Of a DNA stretch of 64,000 bases, positions 50,166-61,330 are shown one piece after another (position 1 is the stretch's first letter; every line of letters begins with the position of its first letter). The translations under genes and the position numbers were made by a program. The notes below the pieces were generated by a model. It was not told the DNA's origin and made no database searches. It saw only the letters and a list, made by a program, of their open reading frames with translations. The stretch is from Promerops cafer. Lineage: Eukaryota; Chordata; Aves; Passeriformes; Nectariniidae. The stretch lies in the NCBI GenBank assembly GCA_013398275.1, contig VZSE01013522.1:568888-632887 (forward strand), in the 5' to 3' direction.

Positions 50166-50668
50166 ACGTATTCAAACTGTTCCCAATGGATGTTCTCAGT
50201 CCAAAAATTACGAGCACTTAAGAAATATAAGGAATTGAGAGTTTCACAAGGGTAGGTGGGCCCACATGAAGAGTAACTAGTATTTTCTGGGAGTCTGGGG
50301 TACTCTGGAATGTGCAAACATGCCCTTGCTGCTGGAAAGGAAGCACCTGATTTGTATGTTGTGTGGTTTTGAGCAAAGCTTGGTGTAATTGCAGGACCAG
50401 GGTGACCAGACACCCCAAACTGCCTGTCCCCCCTCCCCAGCACAGCCAGGCACCCTCAGCTGCTGTGGGACACCTGAACTCCAGCTGGTCATAGGGGAGT
50501 TTAGCTTGTCACCTCCTGCCCTTCCCACTTTATCTGAGGGTGCCGTGACCTTTCCTTGCTCAGCAGAACTTCTGGGACTTCAATGGACACATATGGCTTT
50601 GTATCCAGAAAGGCAAATGGCAAACCAGCAACACCTCCATAGCAGACTTTTAACACAAAATATGTGTC
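50166..50668. other. unique non-coding sequence, no gene seen
   Basis: Overlapping frames on both strands (129 codons plus, 66-103 minus) show no domain. No other features were seen. Confidence 0.5.
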
Positions 50669-50719
50669 TGTATATATATAGGGGGAGATATATATATATA
50701 TATATATATGTATATGTAC
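50669..50719. repeat. (TA)n microsatellite interrupted by G-run
   Basis: Two (TA) arrays flank 'ggggga' at about 50681-50686. The second array continues to about 50709 and ends in TATG units. Confidence 0.95.
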
Positions 50720-52114
50720 CTGGATTCACAATTTCAAGACTAAAAAAACAGTATAAATCTTTAATATATCTACCCTGACTCTGAAATTAACCCAATTTTT
50801 TTGATTCTGGGGAAGAAAAAGGAAATTTATTTAACTGTTATCCCAATACCCTGTAAAGTCTTTTAGAAAAACAGTAGTCCAGAGACCCAGGATGGAGAAA
50901 ACCATTAAGGAGGTTTAGTTCTGGTTTCTTCCCACTCTCACGATGCCATTTGTTCACACAGAAGAAACATTCTCTACAAAAATCCAACTTAGTGCATGTT
51001 CTGTTGGCTATAATCACCCATATGGAGGGCATTATGATACCACCAGGACAAAAATACAGAAAATGATTTAGAGGCAAGGCTTAGCAGAACATATAGTATC
51101 CCACCCTCCTGCTTCCTGACCATCTTGGTAAGAAAGTATTTGCTTGATTGCTTTAAGAAGTTCTTGGCCACACCTCATTTAACTTATTTTCCAGATCAAT
51201 CAGGTCAAGCCCCTGAAAAATCCCCTCAGGTTGCCTTTTTAAACATTGACTTGCTGCCTTTTAAGCAAACAAAATAGAAGTTTCCTTTTCAGCTGGCATG
51301 AGCTGGAGTCCAGATGCAGGGCTCCAACCCAAAAACAGCATTCAGCAAAGGACCCACATACCAAGCAGGATGACTGATTTTTGCCTTCACTTCCCCTCCC
51401 CTTTTTTTTTTCCCTGCCTTGGGAAATATTTGGGATGCACAAGCAGACAGCCTTTTTTAGACATCGCCTGCTTCTAGGAAGAAAGGAGTGGGTGAATGGA
51501 TACAATAGGCCCAGAAAGTAGAGCTGTTTAATCAAAAGCAGTCACGAACAAAAGAAAGCCAAGGAGCCCAGGAGGATAATTATATTTCACACATCAATTA
51601 ACATTCTTTTGCTGCCACTTAAGAAATCCCATTTAATTGCCCTGCCTAAGTCCTGATTGTATAAGATGTCGTAGAGAAGGTGAATTGGCTGCAGTGGAGG
51701 GTGCCATGGTACAGAGAGCACACAAAGCTCCATCAGAGCAAAGTCTGTCTCTCAGCCTGCCTGTTCTGTCCCATGGATGGCACCAATGCATCGCACAGGA
51801 TCACAGGCACCCGTCCCAAACCCCACCCCAGCCACCCCACAGCACTTAGGGCATCAGCTCTTTATACTCATGTCACAACAGCAGCTAAAGGCTCTGACAG
51901 AGCTCCATAAACATGACACTTTCTCCCTGATAAAGTGAAAGGCAAGGAGAAAGCAGCATGCCTGTAGTTAAGGCAGGGAACCCAGCCTTGGACAGATTGA
52001 CCAATTTAATTAAGCAAGATCATAAGAGAAGAGCTGGAAAGTGGCCTCGGATCTCTGAGTCTCAGTTTCTTAATAACAGGTATTTTTCTTTCACTGGGAC
52101 TTCTAAATACTACC
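50720..52114. other. unique non-coding sequence, no gene seen
   Basis: Short frames occur on both strands, with a T-rich patch at 51402-51412. No gene or transposon was recognised. Confidence 0.5.
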
Positions 52115-52151
52115 AAAAAGAAAAAAAAAAAAAAAAAAAAGGGAAAAAAAA
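52115..52151. repeat. poly-A tract
   Basis: A-rich run of about 37 bases interrupted by G residues. Confidence 0.93.
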
Positions 52152-52321
52152 GGTATCATAATCATCTTTCTCAAATCCACTTTCCATGAAAGAAGAGGGG
52201 CTTTGGGAAAAGGTCAATGTGCCCAGTGTTTGGCAAATATAAAATACATTTTTCCAATGCATAGAAATATTTTTTTTAAAGTTTGAAAGCTAAGCAAACA
52301 ATTTCTACTGGAAAACCCACC

Positions 52322-52337
52322 AAAAAAAAAAAAAAAA
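52322..52337. repeat. poly-A run
   Basis: Sixteen consecutive A residues, about 170 bases after the previous A tract. Confidence 0.95.
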
Positions 52338-53724
52338 GGCAAGCCAAAATACTTTTTAGGTTATTTATTGGAACACATTTGAGCATTGCACGGGTGGCAA
52401 GTGAACAAGCATCCTCTGCTGGTCCTCTGGCTCCCACCACAGGCATCCTCAGCAGAGAAACTTTGCCCAAACCCTTCCTCCCATCAGACAGCAGCCACCT
52501 CCTTCTGTGACAAGTTTTTGTAGCCCTTTTTGCTTGGTGTTTTTAGCAATTAGGGTACATTTTTCAGAGTCCATCCTGAAATCCCCTCTGGATTCCCACA
52601 GGAGCACAGACCTGCCTGACACCTCAGAGCAGCCTCTCTCAAAGAGCTAAGCCAGGAGGGCTCATATTTAGCATTTGTTTCTCCCTTCCCCCAAATTCTG
52701 TTGAAAAGGACTTTGACTTTGCACTTTGATCTGCAGGAGCACTTCTGCTGCACAAGTGTTGATTTGACATCCAGCTCCTACTTCATCCATCTTCTTAACC
52801 AATAGTGCCCACAAAACTTCTACATTTAGAATGAGTCTCAAATATAGACTGGATAATACAGAAAATTAATGAATTCAAAGCCCATTGATACCAGGATATT
52901 TACAGAAATACAGATTTTAATCCAGCCATACAGAACAATAATTTTTAAAAGTCTTACAAGAAAAAGAAATTAACTTCCCTCCACTTAGTGAGGATAATGA
53001 AAGCTGAATTGTTCCTTATGTCTTTATGGGATGCTGTATATCTGGTAGAGGAAAACCATATTAAAGATACAGCATGTTGTTATTTTTAAATCATGTGATT
53101 TTCTCTGTCACTAAGAAGTAACAGATTTTATTCAATAAAATAGTTAAAAATATATGGATTGTGACAGCCACACACAAAAAGAATAAACAGGAAATCATGA
53201 AGATTTTTTCCTGTTCTTTGAAGTGGAGACACTTTTTTCACCTAAAAAAATACTACATTAATTTAGATTAACTGAAAACACTACTACTTTTTTTGATTAA
53301 TTGCATGATCTTTCCACAAAGTATGTGACTCCTTAGGCAGCCTTGCCATATGGACTTAAAAGTCTCCACGGATGGACTGCAGCTCCACCATAGATCTGTT
53401 TCAAATCAGCTCTCTCTGCTCAGTGTCTACAGCAGGAGCTATTTATGAAATGGGAGTTGGGAACTTCTGATTTGAACACACTGATTTGTTTTAAAGAATT
53501 TAATTGTCACTAATTTTGACTTGCTATTGTCAAGTAAGAGCTATTATTATTATAATTATTAATGTCTTATTAACACAATCTGCGGCATTTGTTTGTAACT
53601 AAAGAGTGCGCTTTTTAAACTATTTTTTAAAAAAGTAAATTTTTGAGTCGTAAGGTACATCTTTAGAGTGCAGGACAAATGTTATATGAAATTTAATTTA
53701 ATTGACCAGGCCAGCTGGCTCCCC
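52338..53724. other. unique AT-rich non-coding sequence, no gene seen
   Basis: Strongly AT-rich from about 52840 to 53700, with few frames. 'gctattattattataattat' near 53540 is a short AT simple stretch. No element was recognised before the CR1 copy. Confidence 0.5.
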
Positions 53725-53945
53725 TGCCAACATTCAGCCATGCCAGGCTCCCCCTGCCCTGGCAACGGGTTGGCACAGGGTGCCCAGAGCAGCTGTGGCT
53801 GCCCCTGGATCCCTGGCAGTGCCCAAGGCCAGGCTGGACAGGGCTTGGAGCACCCTGGGACAGTGGAAGGTGTCCCTGCCCATGGCAGGGGTGGCACTGG
53901 ATGAGCTTTAAGGTCCCTTCCCACCCAAACCATTCTGGGATTTTA
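53725..53945 (+). mobile_element. CR1 LINE 3' end, passerine type, 5'-truncated
   Basis: A well-preserved CR1 3' end in plus orientation. Landmarks in order are 'cacagggtgcccagagcagc', 'tggctgcccctggatccctg', 'ggacagggcttggagcaccc', 'gacagtggaaggtgtccctg', 'cccatggcaggggtggcact', 'ctttaaggtcccttcccacc' and a terminal degenerate ATTCTATG-like unit ('attctgggattttatg'). This version is the one abundant in songbird genomes. The GC-rich frames on both strands through it (up to 85 codons) are by-products of the element. No enzyme domain is retained. Confidence 0.95.
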
Positions 53946-54061
53946 TGCAACTGAAAGGAACCCCTGGCATTGCTGGAGGAAATTAAAGCAAAAATGAACT
54001 TTCAGAGAGGGTCACCAAAATGTTCCATTTTACTGGACAAACACACACAGTTTTAAGGTGA

Positions 54062-54112
54062 CTAAACTAAACCCATTAAAACTTCATACCCACTAAACCA
54101 TTAAAACTTATT
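54062..54112. repeat. short imperfect direct repeat, about 25-bp unit, two copies
   Basis: 'aaacccattaaaacttcata' is followed by 'actaaaccattaaaactta', giving two adjacent copies of a 'ccattaaaactt' core. It is probably slippage. Confidence 0.7.
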
Positions 54113-55190
54113 TTCATATGTAGCCAACATTTTTGTGGATGCCATTTTACATCTGCAATTTCCTTACTGAGACATGCAACTCCTTGTCTTACCCTATGTA
54201 TACACCCACCTGCTGGAGTCACAAACCTTGTTCCTGTTATTTCTCAAAGCAGACTGGAGAGGCAAAAATGGAAGTACAACTTTTTATGAGTGCAAAGCCA
54301 GGCCATGCAAAGCTCAGGCAAGATTAATGCTGGCAAAAGGTAAAAAAAGGAGAAAGAAAATAAGAAAGAAGGCAGAACATTTCTTTGAACCTCAAGTAGC
54401 AGTGATTTGTTAAATCAGTGTTGTAAGTAGATTAGGAAGTGAGAGTTTCTAAGCCTGATCTGTACACTGATACTGGCAGGAAGCTCAGAGTAGTAAAGTC
54501 TCCTTCCTCAGACTGCAGCACAATGTTCCATGTCCCTCAGCAGTATCACAGACCATTGCCAGCATGTCCAACGTGTCCCCTCGATCTTCAGTGACTTTCA
54601 GTAGAAGATCTAATCAATCTCTGTCTCTGTCCTCACCTCTAAGGTGCTCAATACCTTTGAAAAAATCTGAACATTTGAAATGAAGGATGCAATGCATAAC
54701 AAATACCACCAGGAACTGGGGACCACCACAGTCCTTCCTGCCTTCAGTTCTACCTCCAACACCTTTCCACCTTCCTTCTCAAATATAAGCACAGAGTGAC
54801 ACAAACATTTAAAATCAAGAAAAGAAACAAAAATTCTCCATAGAGGCTTTCTGAACAGTAGGGAATTCAGCCAGACATGGAGCTATTAAACTAAGGACAA
54901 AATTAATAAACCCATGACACATTCGTCATATTTCTCCCAGCATTGTAGCAAGACACTTGGAACTACACTAATGAGGGATACAGAAGGAATGGGAGAGAAA
55001 AGAAGGATGGTTTAATGGCTGAAGAACTTCACTGGGAATTGCAATTTTGTTTTCTATTTTCGCTCTGCTACAGACCTCCCGGATGATGCCAGACCAGTTA
55101 ATTAATTTGCCCACCTGTTTTTTAAGCAAGATAATGGCAATAGTTGTTCCTTTCCTGTGCCTGCATCTCTGTCAAAAATCTCAGTTTTCC
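54113..55190. other. unique non-coding sequence, no gene seen
   Basis: Short frames only (79 codons or fewer). The sequence is AT-leaning and no repeats were recognised. Confidence 0.5.
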
Positions 55191-55202
55191 TTTTTTTTTT
55201 TT
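55191..55202. repeat. poly-T run
   Basis: Twelve T residues followed by 'acag'. It resembles a polypyrimidine tract with acceptor AG, but no exon can be argued downstream. Confidence 0.9.
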
Positions 55203-55899
55203 ACAGATTGGACTGCAAGCTCTCAGTCACACTGTACACCATAGACACCACATCTTCAGTCAAAACACTGTTGAATGCAAAGATTTTTGATTATGGTTTT
55301 TTTAACAAAAATTCTTAGAAATCAGTGTGAATCACAACTCAATTTCTTAATTTATTACTTTTTACTAAAATCTGTAACATATTTATTCATACAGAATAAG
55401 TTTTCAGACTAAATCTTAATGAGAGAAAAAACAACTACCTCTAGTCTTTTTGTTGTTATTTTTAAACCCAAACTGGCCTCTTATGTGCACAGCTCCTGTA
55501 TCAGGATATTTCACCCTCTGGTTTGGAAAAGCCTGGATTCTCCTCTCTGTTGGCTGTCCAGAGGAACAGCCATGGGCTGCTGTAGTCAGCTCAAGACCAG
55601 CAAAGGCTGGCATTGCATGCCAGGAGCCTGGACCAAAGCCCAGTCATGTTTGAGCTATTAGAGATCTAAGAATGTAAAAGGAGACAGAAGCAAATGAAAA
55701 GAAAAATAAATAAATAAAGGAAAGTGTTTAGGAGAGGACTGGGAAAAGAAAAAATGCGGGCCCTACTGGAGATTAAAACTTTGTTCAGTGTCCAAAATTC
55801 AAAAGCAGCTCTTCTGCGGGTTGGCTCCTGCTTCTCTGCAAACAAGCTGGCCCTGCTTATAACCTGTATTAATTTATACAGCCACCAGCAGAGCCAGAG

Positions 55900-56480
55900 C
55901 CCATCCAGATCCCTGCCCTGCTGTTTGCCCAGTGTTTCGGAGGCAGCTCCTGCGCAGGGAGCTGCTGGTGGGTCGCTCCTCAATGCTCTCCCATCAGCTG
56001 CTCGGGACACCTCTGTGTGCCCTGCTGCTGAAAGCAGCGCCGCCGTCCTGCCGGGGACAGCCCCGGCTGAGCAGCCCCGGAGGCGTCCGCGCTCACCACG
56101 GAATGTCCCTGCCGAGCCCGGGGAGCCCGGTGTCACGGCCAGCTCCCCCGGAGCCCGGTGTCACGGCCAGCTCCTCCGGAGCTCGGTGTCTCGGCCAGCT
56201 CCTCCGGAGCCCCGGTACAGCAGCGAGGCACGGGGGAGAAACGGGGAGAAGGGACGGGACCCCCCTCCCTGCTCCCCCACACAGTCTCCGTTTGGAAACC
56301 TGGGAAAAGCCGTGTTCAGACACGCACCCTCGCTCCGAACGAACGCAGTGTCATTCTAATTAGCCGCCAGTGCTGTTTATGCGTTTTGGTGGAAAAAGAA
56401 GATCTTTGTCCCACGGCACGCCGGGGTCGCCACTGCTTGGGTGAGGCGGCAGCGCGCAGTGAGTGCCTGGTGGATCCGCG
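55900..56480. promoter_or_regulatory. CpG-island-like block, possible promoter
   Basis: This is the most CpG-rich part of the window, with many CpGs in words such as 'agcgccgccgtcctgccggg', 'aggcgtccgcgctcaccacg' and 'ggcacgccggggtcgccact'. The surrounding tens of kilobases are CpG-poor. It contains a 28-bp minisatellite (56123-56206). Its right part (56340-56400) has unique words such as 'cattctaattagccgccagt' that look regulatory, and a donor-like 'gtgagtgc' lies at 56459. Vertebrate CpG islands usually mark promoters, so this may start an unannotated or non-coding transcript, but no start site is demonstrated. Long open frames here (211 codons plus, 156 minus) simply reflect low stop-codon frequency. 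Confidence 0.5.
56123..56206. repeat. 28-bp GC-rich minisatellite, three copies
   Basis: Three adjacent units at 56123-56150, 56151-56178 and 56179-56206 each read like 'gagcccggtgtcacggccag' plus 'ctcctccg', with one to three changes. Partial units flank both sides (56112-56122 and from 56207). The 28-base period is not a multiple of three, so any frame through it changes phase at each unit, which argues against coding. Confidence 0.92.
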
Positions 56481-57163
56481 TTAGGCACAGCTCTGCTCCC
56501 CAGAGCTTCTCTCTCAAATGGGAGCAAATTCACTTCTTTAGCGGTAACTGTGAGTAGATTTAGGCACCTTATGGACTCATCATCTGGCACAGGCAGTGCA
56601 ACGTGTTTGAGTGACAAGGCTGTGTTACAGGTACAGCATCACAAGACTGATAACCCGGGGAAGCTGTCGAGCTCTCCCCACCCTGCACAGCCAGCAGGAG
56701 ATCAAGCCACTTGCTTTAAAATAACCCAACAGGTGAGCAGCCTCTTTCATTCCCTCTCTGCCCCTAGAGGTTATAAAAACACTCCCACTGACGCCTTTGA
56801 GGAGATATCTTACAAAGCACCAGTTCTTTTCAGAACAGAGCTGTTTTCTCTAGCACTGGTAACTTCCTGCATTCATTTTTCCCAGGTCACTCCTGCTCAT
56901 GAGCACCTGCGAGGTTCAGACTGGCCCTGCCCATAAGATTTCTGCTGGGTTTACCCACAATCTGTTCAGTTTTCTGAACTGCTGGCTCTTCCTGTTTTCC
57001 CTTTGTTTTGTTCTGGAGCTAGGAAAATACTCTTTTCTTGGGATCAGGAGAGAACTGTTCTTTCTAAAGTAGGTGAAGCCACTATATTTGTGGCTGCAGT
57101 TACTACACTGACAAAGTGAGAGCCAAATCTACCTTCCAGATTACTGCATCACATCTGGTCTTT
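56481..57163. other. unique non-coding sequence, no gene seen
   Basis: A 157-codon plus frame at 56463-56936 has no recognisable domain. A donor-like 'aacaggtgagcag' near 56730 lacks coding context. The stretch could contain transcript sequence downstream of the CpG-rich block, but nothing supports that directly. Confidence 0.45.
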
Positions 57164-57205
57164 ATGGAAACCTATAACCTATAGGTTTCCATATATAGGT
57201 TTCCA
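57164..57205. repeat. perfect 13-bp inverted repeat with 3-base loop plus third partial copy
   Basis: ATGGAAACCTATA at 57164-57176 is followed by the loop ACC and its exact reverse complement at 57180-57192. A further copy, TATAGGTTTCCA, lies at 57194-57205. It can form a hairpin or cruciform. The stem is too short for a microRNA precursor. Template-switch mutation during replication commonly creates such structures. Confidence 0.93.
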
Positions 57206-60200
57206 GCTATAACCTCAAATTCAGACATTATCAAAGGTGCTATAAAATAATATTTTTACTGATATAAAGACATTTGAGTTGTAACAAAGCCATGAAAATT
57301 CCTCAACATAAGCCACCCTGCCTGGGAGGCAGACAGACATCCAGTGATCCACCAGGAAGCAGAGTGAGCTGGATGCAAGGGATCAGGGTATGAAGTCAAT
57401 GTGCATTGTGGCTCCTGGCACACATAACCAGGGCTATATTTGCATTTATGCAACGGAGAGCCTATGAGCAGTTCTGCTTAGTCCTAAATTCCACAAAAAG
57501 TAATTAGGGAGAGTAGGGGGAAAAGGAGAGTCACCACACTGTTCTCTAGACTGATTTGCACCCACTGGAGCCACGAGAGGAGATCACATCAAGGCACGTG
57601 CTCCATGTGTGCATGTCTGAGACACAGCTCCTAAACCACCCCTCTCTGAAATGCTCAGAATATGCCAGGAAATCCTGGAGCTCCAGCAGGGATCAGAGCT
57701 AACACCAGGCATTTGCAGTCTGCTCCTCACAAACTTTGTTTGTTTTATTCTTTTGTAATCATGTTTCCAAAACCTTACTCACAAACTTAACCCTTTGACA
57801 GAGCAAGGGGTGTTTTTATTTTAGGCTTAACAAATTATTCAATTCCACTCAATTCCAGCAGAGACACGCAAAATCTGAATCAAAAGTTGGGGATGGACAA
57901 TCTTCTGCGGTACTGGATGTTCAGATATCATTTTCTCTAGATTTCCAGGGTGAATTTTTATTCCATAGAGCCCTGGCCACCTGCTACCCCTCTAAAAGGT
58001 GCTGGTCTGTAAATTGTGTCCATGCCTGCCATACCTGCACCAGGGCTTCAAAATGGTACTAAAATATAGATTAATGTAACATATATTATATTAGATAATA
58101 TTTAGTCAACTCCCTTTCTTCCATCCTGACTTCAGAAATAAAATTATTTGTAAGAGCATTCACATTTTAAAAATACAATTTATTCCTACTTTTTACTAGC
58201 AGCTTCCTCAGAATTTACACCACTAAAGAACTTCTAATGCTTATTGAAATCTTCTGGAGCAGAAGCAGCTCTGGAAGATTTCTGCCTTCTCTCTTACACA
58301 TTTACATTTTTGCAGGCCATAAAATTCACTTTGTTGATGCAATTGTGAGTTTGGAGACAGCATCCTGCAAAACTGGATTGACAGTGCAGAATCTGCTTCT
58401 GTTATGATAAGTATCTTCACAAAAGAAATACTTTCCCCTTTCAAAAGTAAAGCCTCATAACAAGAATATAATGCAAAATGTTACAAAGTTAATGGGAAAG
58501 GCAGATCAGTGACTAGCAACTCCTTATGAAATATCTTCCAGCATCAACTTGGAAGAAGTAATCCCCTAAGTAGCACAAACTGCACGATGAGATATCATTA
58601 AGGGCATAAATGGGGCATAACTTCAAAACAGAAGCCATCAATATATTCACTTCTTATAAGAAATTAGAGAAAATCCCTTTTTGGGATTTGGGAAAAACCT
58701 TTTTTCCAAATGTAAATGTTGCACTGCTCAGTGAGAACTTGAGTTGTGCAGAGATTCAGAGCCCGGGTTTGAAATACTTCGTAGTTGTTAGACATATTTA
58801 TTTTGCCACTTGGAAAGCATTGCATTGTGCGTGTGTGTGGTTTTTTTCCCTACTACAGCCTGGTTTTTCAGAGGTTTTTTACTCCCACATAATGCAAGAG
58901 AAATTGCTGGATCGGCTTTGCCCAACATTTTGGAGACACCATAATTTTTGACAGTCACCAAGAAACAAAAATTCCAGCCTAATAAGTATTTTTTTCCAAA
59001 GACCCTAAAGCACTGAAAACCGTGTCATAGTGGAAGACGTTTTGCAGCCTTAACTGCAGAGTGGTTGCTCCTGGCGCCTGCGATGCTACACGGACCTGCA
59101 GAGATACACTCAGGGAAGAGGCACTGGAGATGGCAGTTGATCTTTTTTTCCTCTCTTTTTAACTCAAATTATATGCTGTAGTCTATGGGATGAGTTCCCT
59201 GGATAGAGATGTATCTGAAGGAAACTTTGTCCTCATACTGCAAAAGGAAACCAAAAATAGAGGTCTTGCCAGTCTGGGGCTTTCCTAGTAGCCCACTTGT
59301 AATGAATGTAGGAAAGGACATGGTGGCCTACTTTTAAAAGTATATTTCTGCCAAGTCACAAAATAATAAGAGAAAGAATTTATGGTATAACCAAAAAAAA
59401 TATCTTTAGGTTGTGGAAAGTATGATGGATGACATCTTTTGCCCCTGTTGCCTGTGATCTGTTTGAACATATACAAGACCTTAATTACAGCCTTGAAATA
59501 AATGATCAGGCTTAAGGCATACTCTTGGCCCAAATGGAGGAGCAATCCAGGCGAAGGAACAGAGCTGGATTAAGCAGAAGTGTCAAAGTACTGGGGGATA
59601 AACTGAACCTGGGAAAGAGAGTGACTCGAAAGCACCAGCGTTTGTCCTGTTGTCTCTTCTGGTAGGCAATGCAATCCCACATCTCCAGTATTTATTAATT
59701 CATCCTTCTTGGCAGCCAAAACCAGGCCTTGCCTGATCATATACTTGCAAATCTGAAAGCACAGTAAAAGAAAGCAACACAAAAATACCAAGTTCCTCAA
59801 TATGAAATACTGAAGCCAGCAAAATTATTCCATATGCCTTCCTCCTACAAAGCCAAAAACATCCTCCATCTCCCTCACAACGTCAATGCTTTCACCTCAA
59901 GTAAAATGTGCTAAACCAAAAATGGTCAAACTGTCCTTAGCACTAAAAGAGGCCCAGGGTCCATTTCACCAGAGATCCTCAAATTCAGGCTCACACATGG
60001 AGGTATAGAGATGCCACCAGGTTGAAGTATTTTTACCAAAATCATAAACTCTGGAACTGATTTTAGATCCCAGCCTTGCCTAGGGAACCTCAAACACGTT
60101 CAGGATGGTTCCTCACCCACACTCCAACACTACCAAACAGACTTTAGCAAACATTGATTTTTGCAGCCCACTATGAAAGGTCAGGCATAGCGCTGGATTT

Positions 60201-61072
60201 TTGCAAAATAGCTGAAATTTGACAGGAAACTTCTAAGTCTGTGTTTACTTCAACTGGGACACAGAAGACTCAGCAGGATGTTGACTGGAGCTTATAAGGT
60301 GAAGTAAGAAATTGTGCACAAGGACCCAGACTGAAAGGTCACTGTGAGGAAATAAAACACAACGAAAATCTGTCTTCACACCATGTGTAACCAAGCCCTC
60401 GCACTCATGGCCATACAAATTTAAATATTGTAGCTGGACTGCCAGAAACATGAGCTATTTTGGTGACCAGCAATGAGATGGATATCAGTAGAAACTAAAG
60501 TTGGCTGGATTTCACCAAATACCAAGTAATCACTGGAGGGGCCCTCTCATTCCAGATTTACTGACACAGGTAAATCTCCCAAGTAATTCCCTCCACTACA
60601 GGCTTCTGCTGTCCTCTGAAACATCAAGTTTTGCCCAGTGCAGACATCAATATGCAAAACCAGGGTGGCAGGTCCAAAGGCAAAACATGTAGGTGCCACA
60701 GAATTGTGTGTTCACAGAATGTACACACAAGTCAGTATTTCTCTTTTTTTTTCCCATTTTGCTAACAAAACAGGCTCTTTAAAATAGGAGGTGGGAGAAA
60801 ATCATACTAGAGGAGCACTATGAACACCTCCTGCAACCACTAACATAATGTAGGTTAAAGAACTCCACCTCTGGTGGAGGAAGACTCTGCTTCCCTTCTG
60901 CATAAGTAAATATGGTTTTGGGCAGCACCTTGAGGCTGACCCACAGGCTTTTTCTAAAAAACCTGATCTGAAGTTAGAATCCAAGTGATGATGGATTTAT
61001 CACTTCCCTTAGTAAACTGCTCCTATAGTTAATTATCCTTACTATTTAAGTTACGTCTCATTTCCAGTTTCC
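57206..61072. other. unique non-coding sequence, no gene seen
   Basis: AT-leaning sequence with frames of 113 codons or fewer on both strands and no recognisable domain. 'attcaattccactcaattcc' near 57836 is a tiny duplication. No transposon was recognised. Confidence 0.5.
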
Positions 61073-61086
61073 AAAAAAAAAAAAAA
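61073..61086. repeat. poly-A run
   Basis: Fourteen consecutive A residues. Confidence 0.95.
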
Positions 61087-61224
61087 TTGCTGAAGGCCTC
61101 ATAATATTTTTCTACAGTGTCTATATGCATGTTTTTTGTGTGTGCACACCCACACACATACTTGTTTAAAATAATCCCTCTTCAATTCCTAAAGAAGTGT
61201 TCTTTTTCTACACACAATATTGTA

Positions 61225-61330
61225 TTATCACTGGATCTGAGAACTGGGATTTTAATTCAGAACTGCTGCTGCACTGATATGTAGTTATATGGCAAAAGAT
61301 TCCAGTTCCCTACCCAAAATCAGGCTTCCT
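61225..61330 (+). mobile_element. possible MIR-like remnant
   Basis: 'gaactgggattttaattcag' then 'aactgctgctgcactgatat' resembles the MIR-type 'ctgggttctaatcccagctctgccactga' segment. Farther on, 'ggcaaaagattccagttccc' could correspond to the region around the conserved 'gggcaagtcac'. The similarity is modest. Confidence 0.35.

Noticed and set aside
55724..56359. Longest open frame (211 codons, plus strand) as a protein-coding gene
   Set aside because: It runs through a GC-rich, stop-poor block and a 28-bp minisatellite whose period breaks the frame pattern. Other long frames exist on both strands over the same bases, and no domain is recognisable.
57164..57205. microRNA precursor
   Set aside because: The stem is 13 bp with a 3-base loop, much shorter than a pre-miRNA, and no known miRNA sequence is present.
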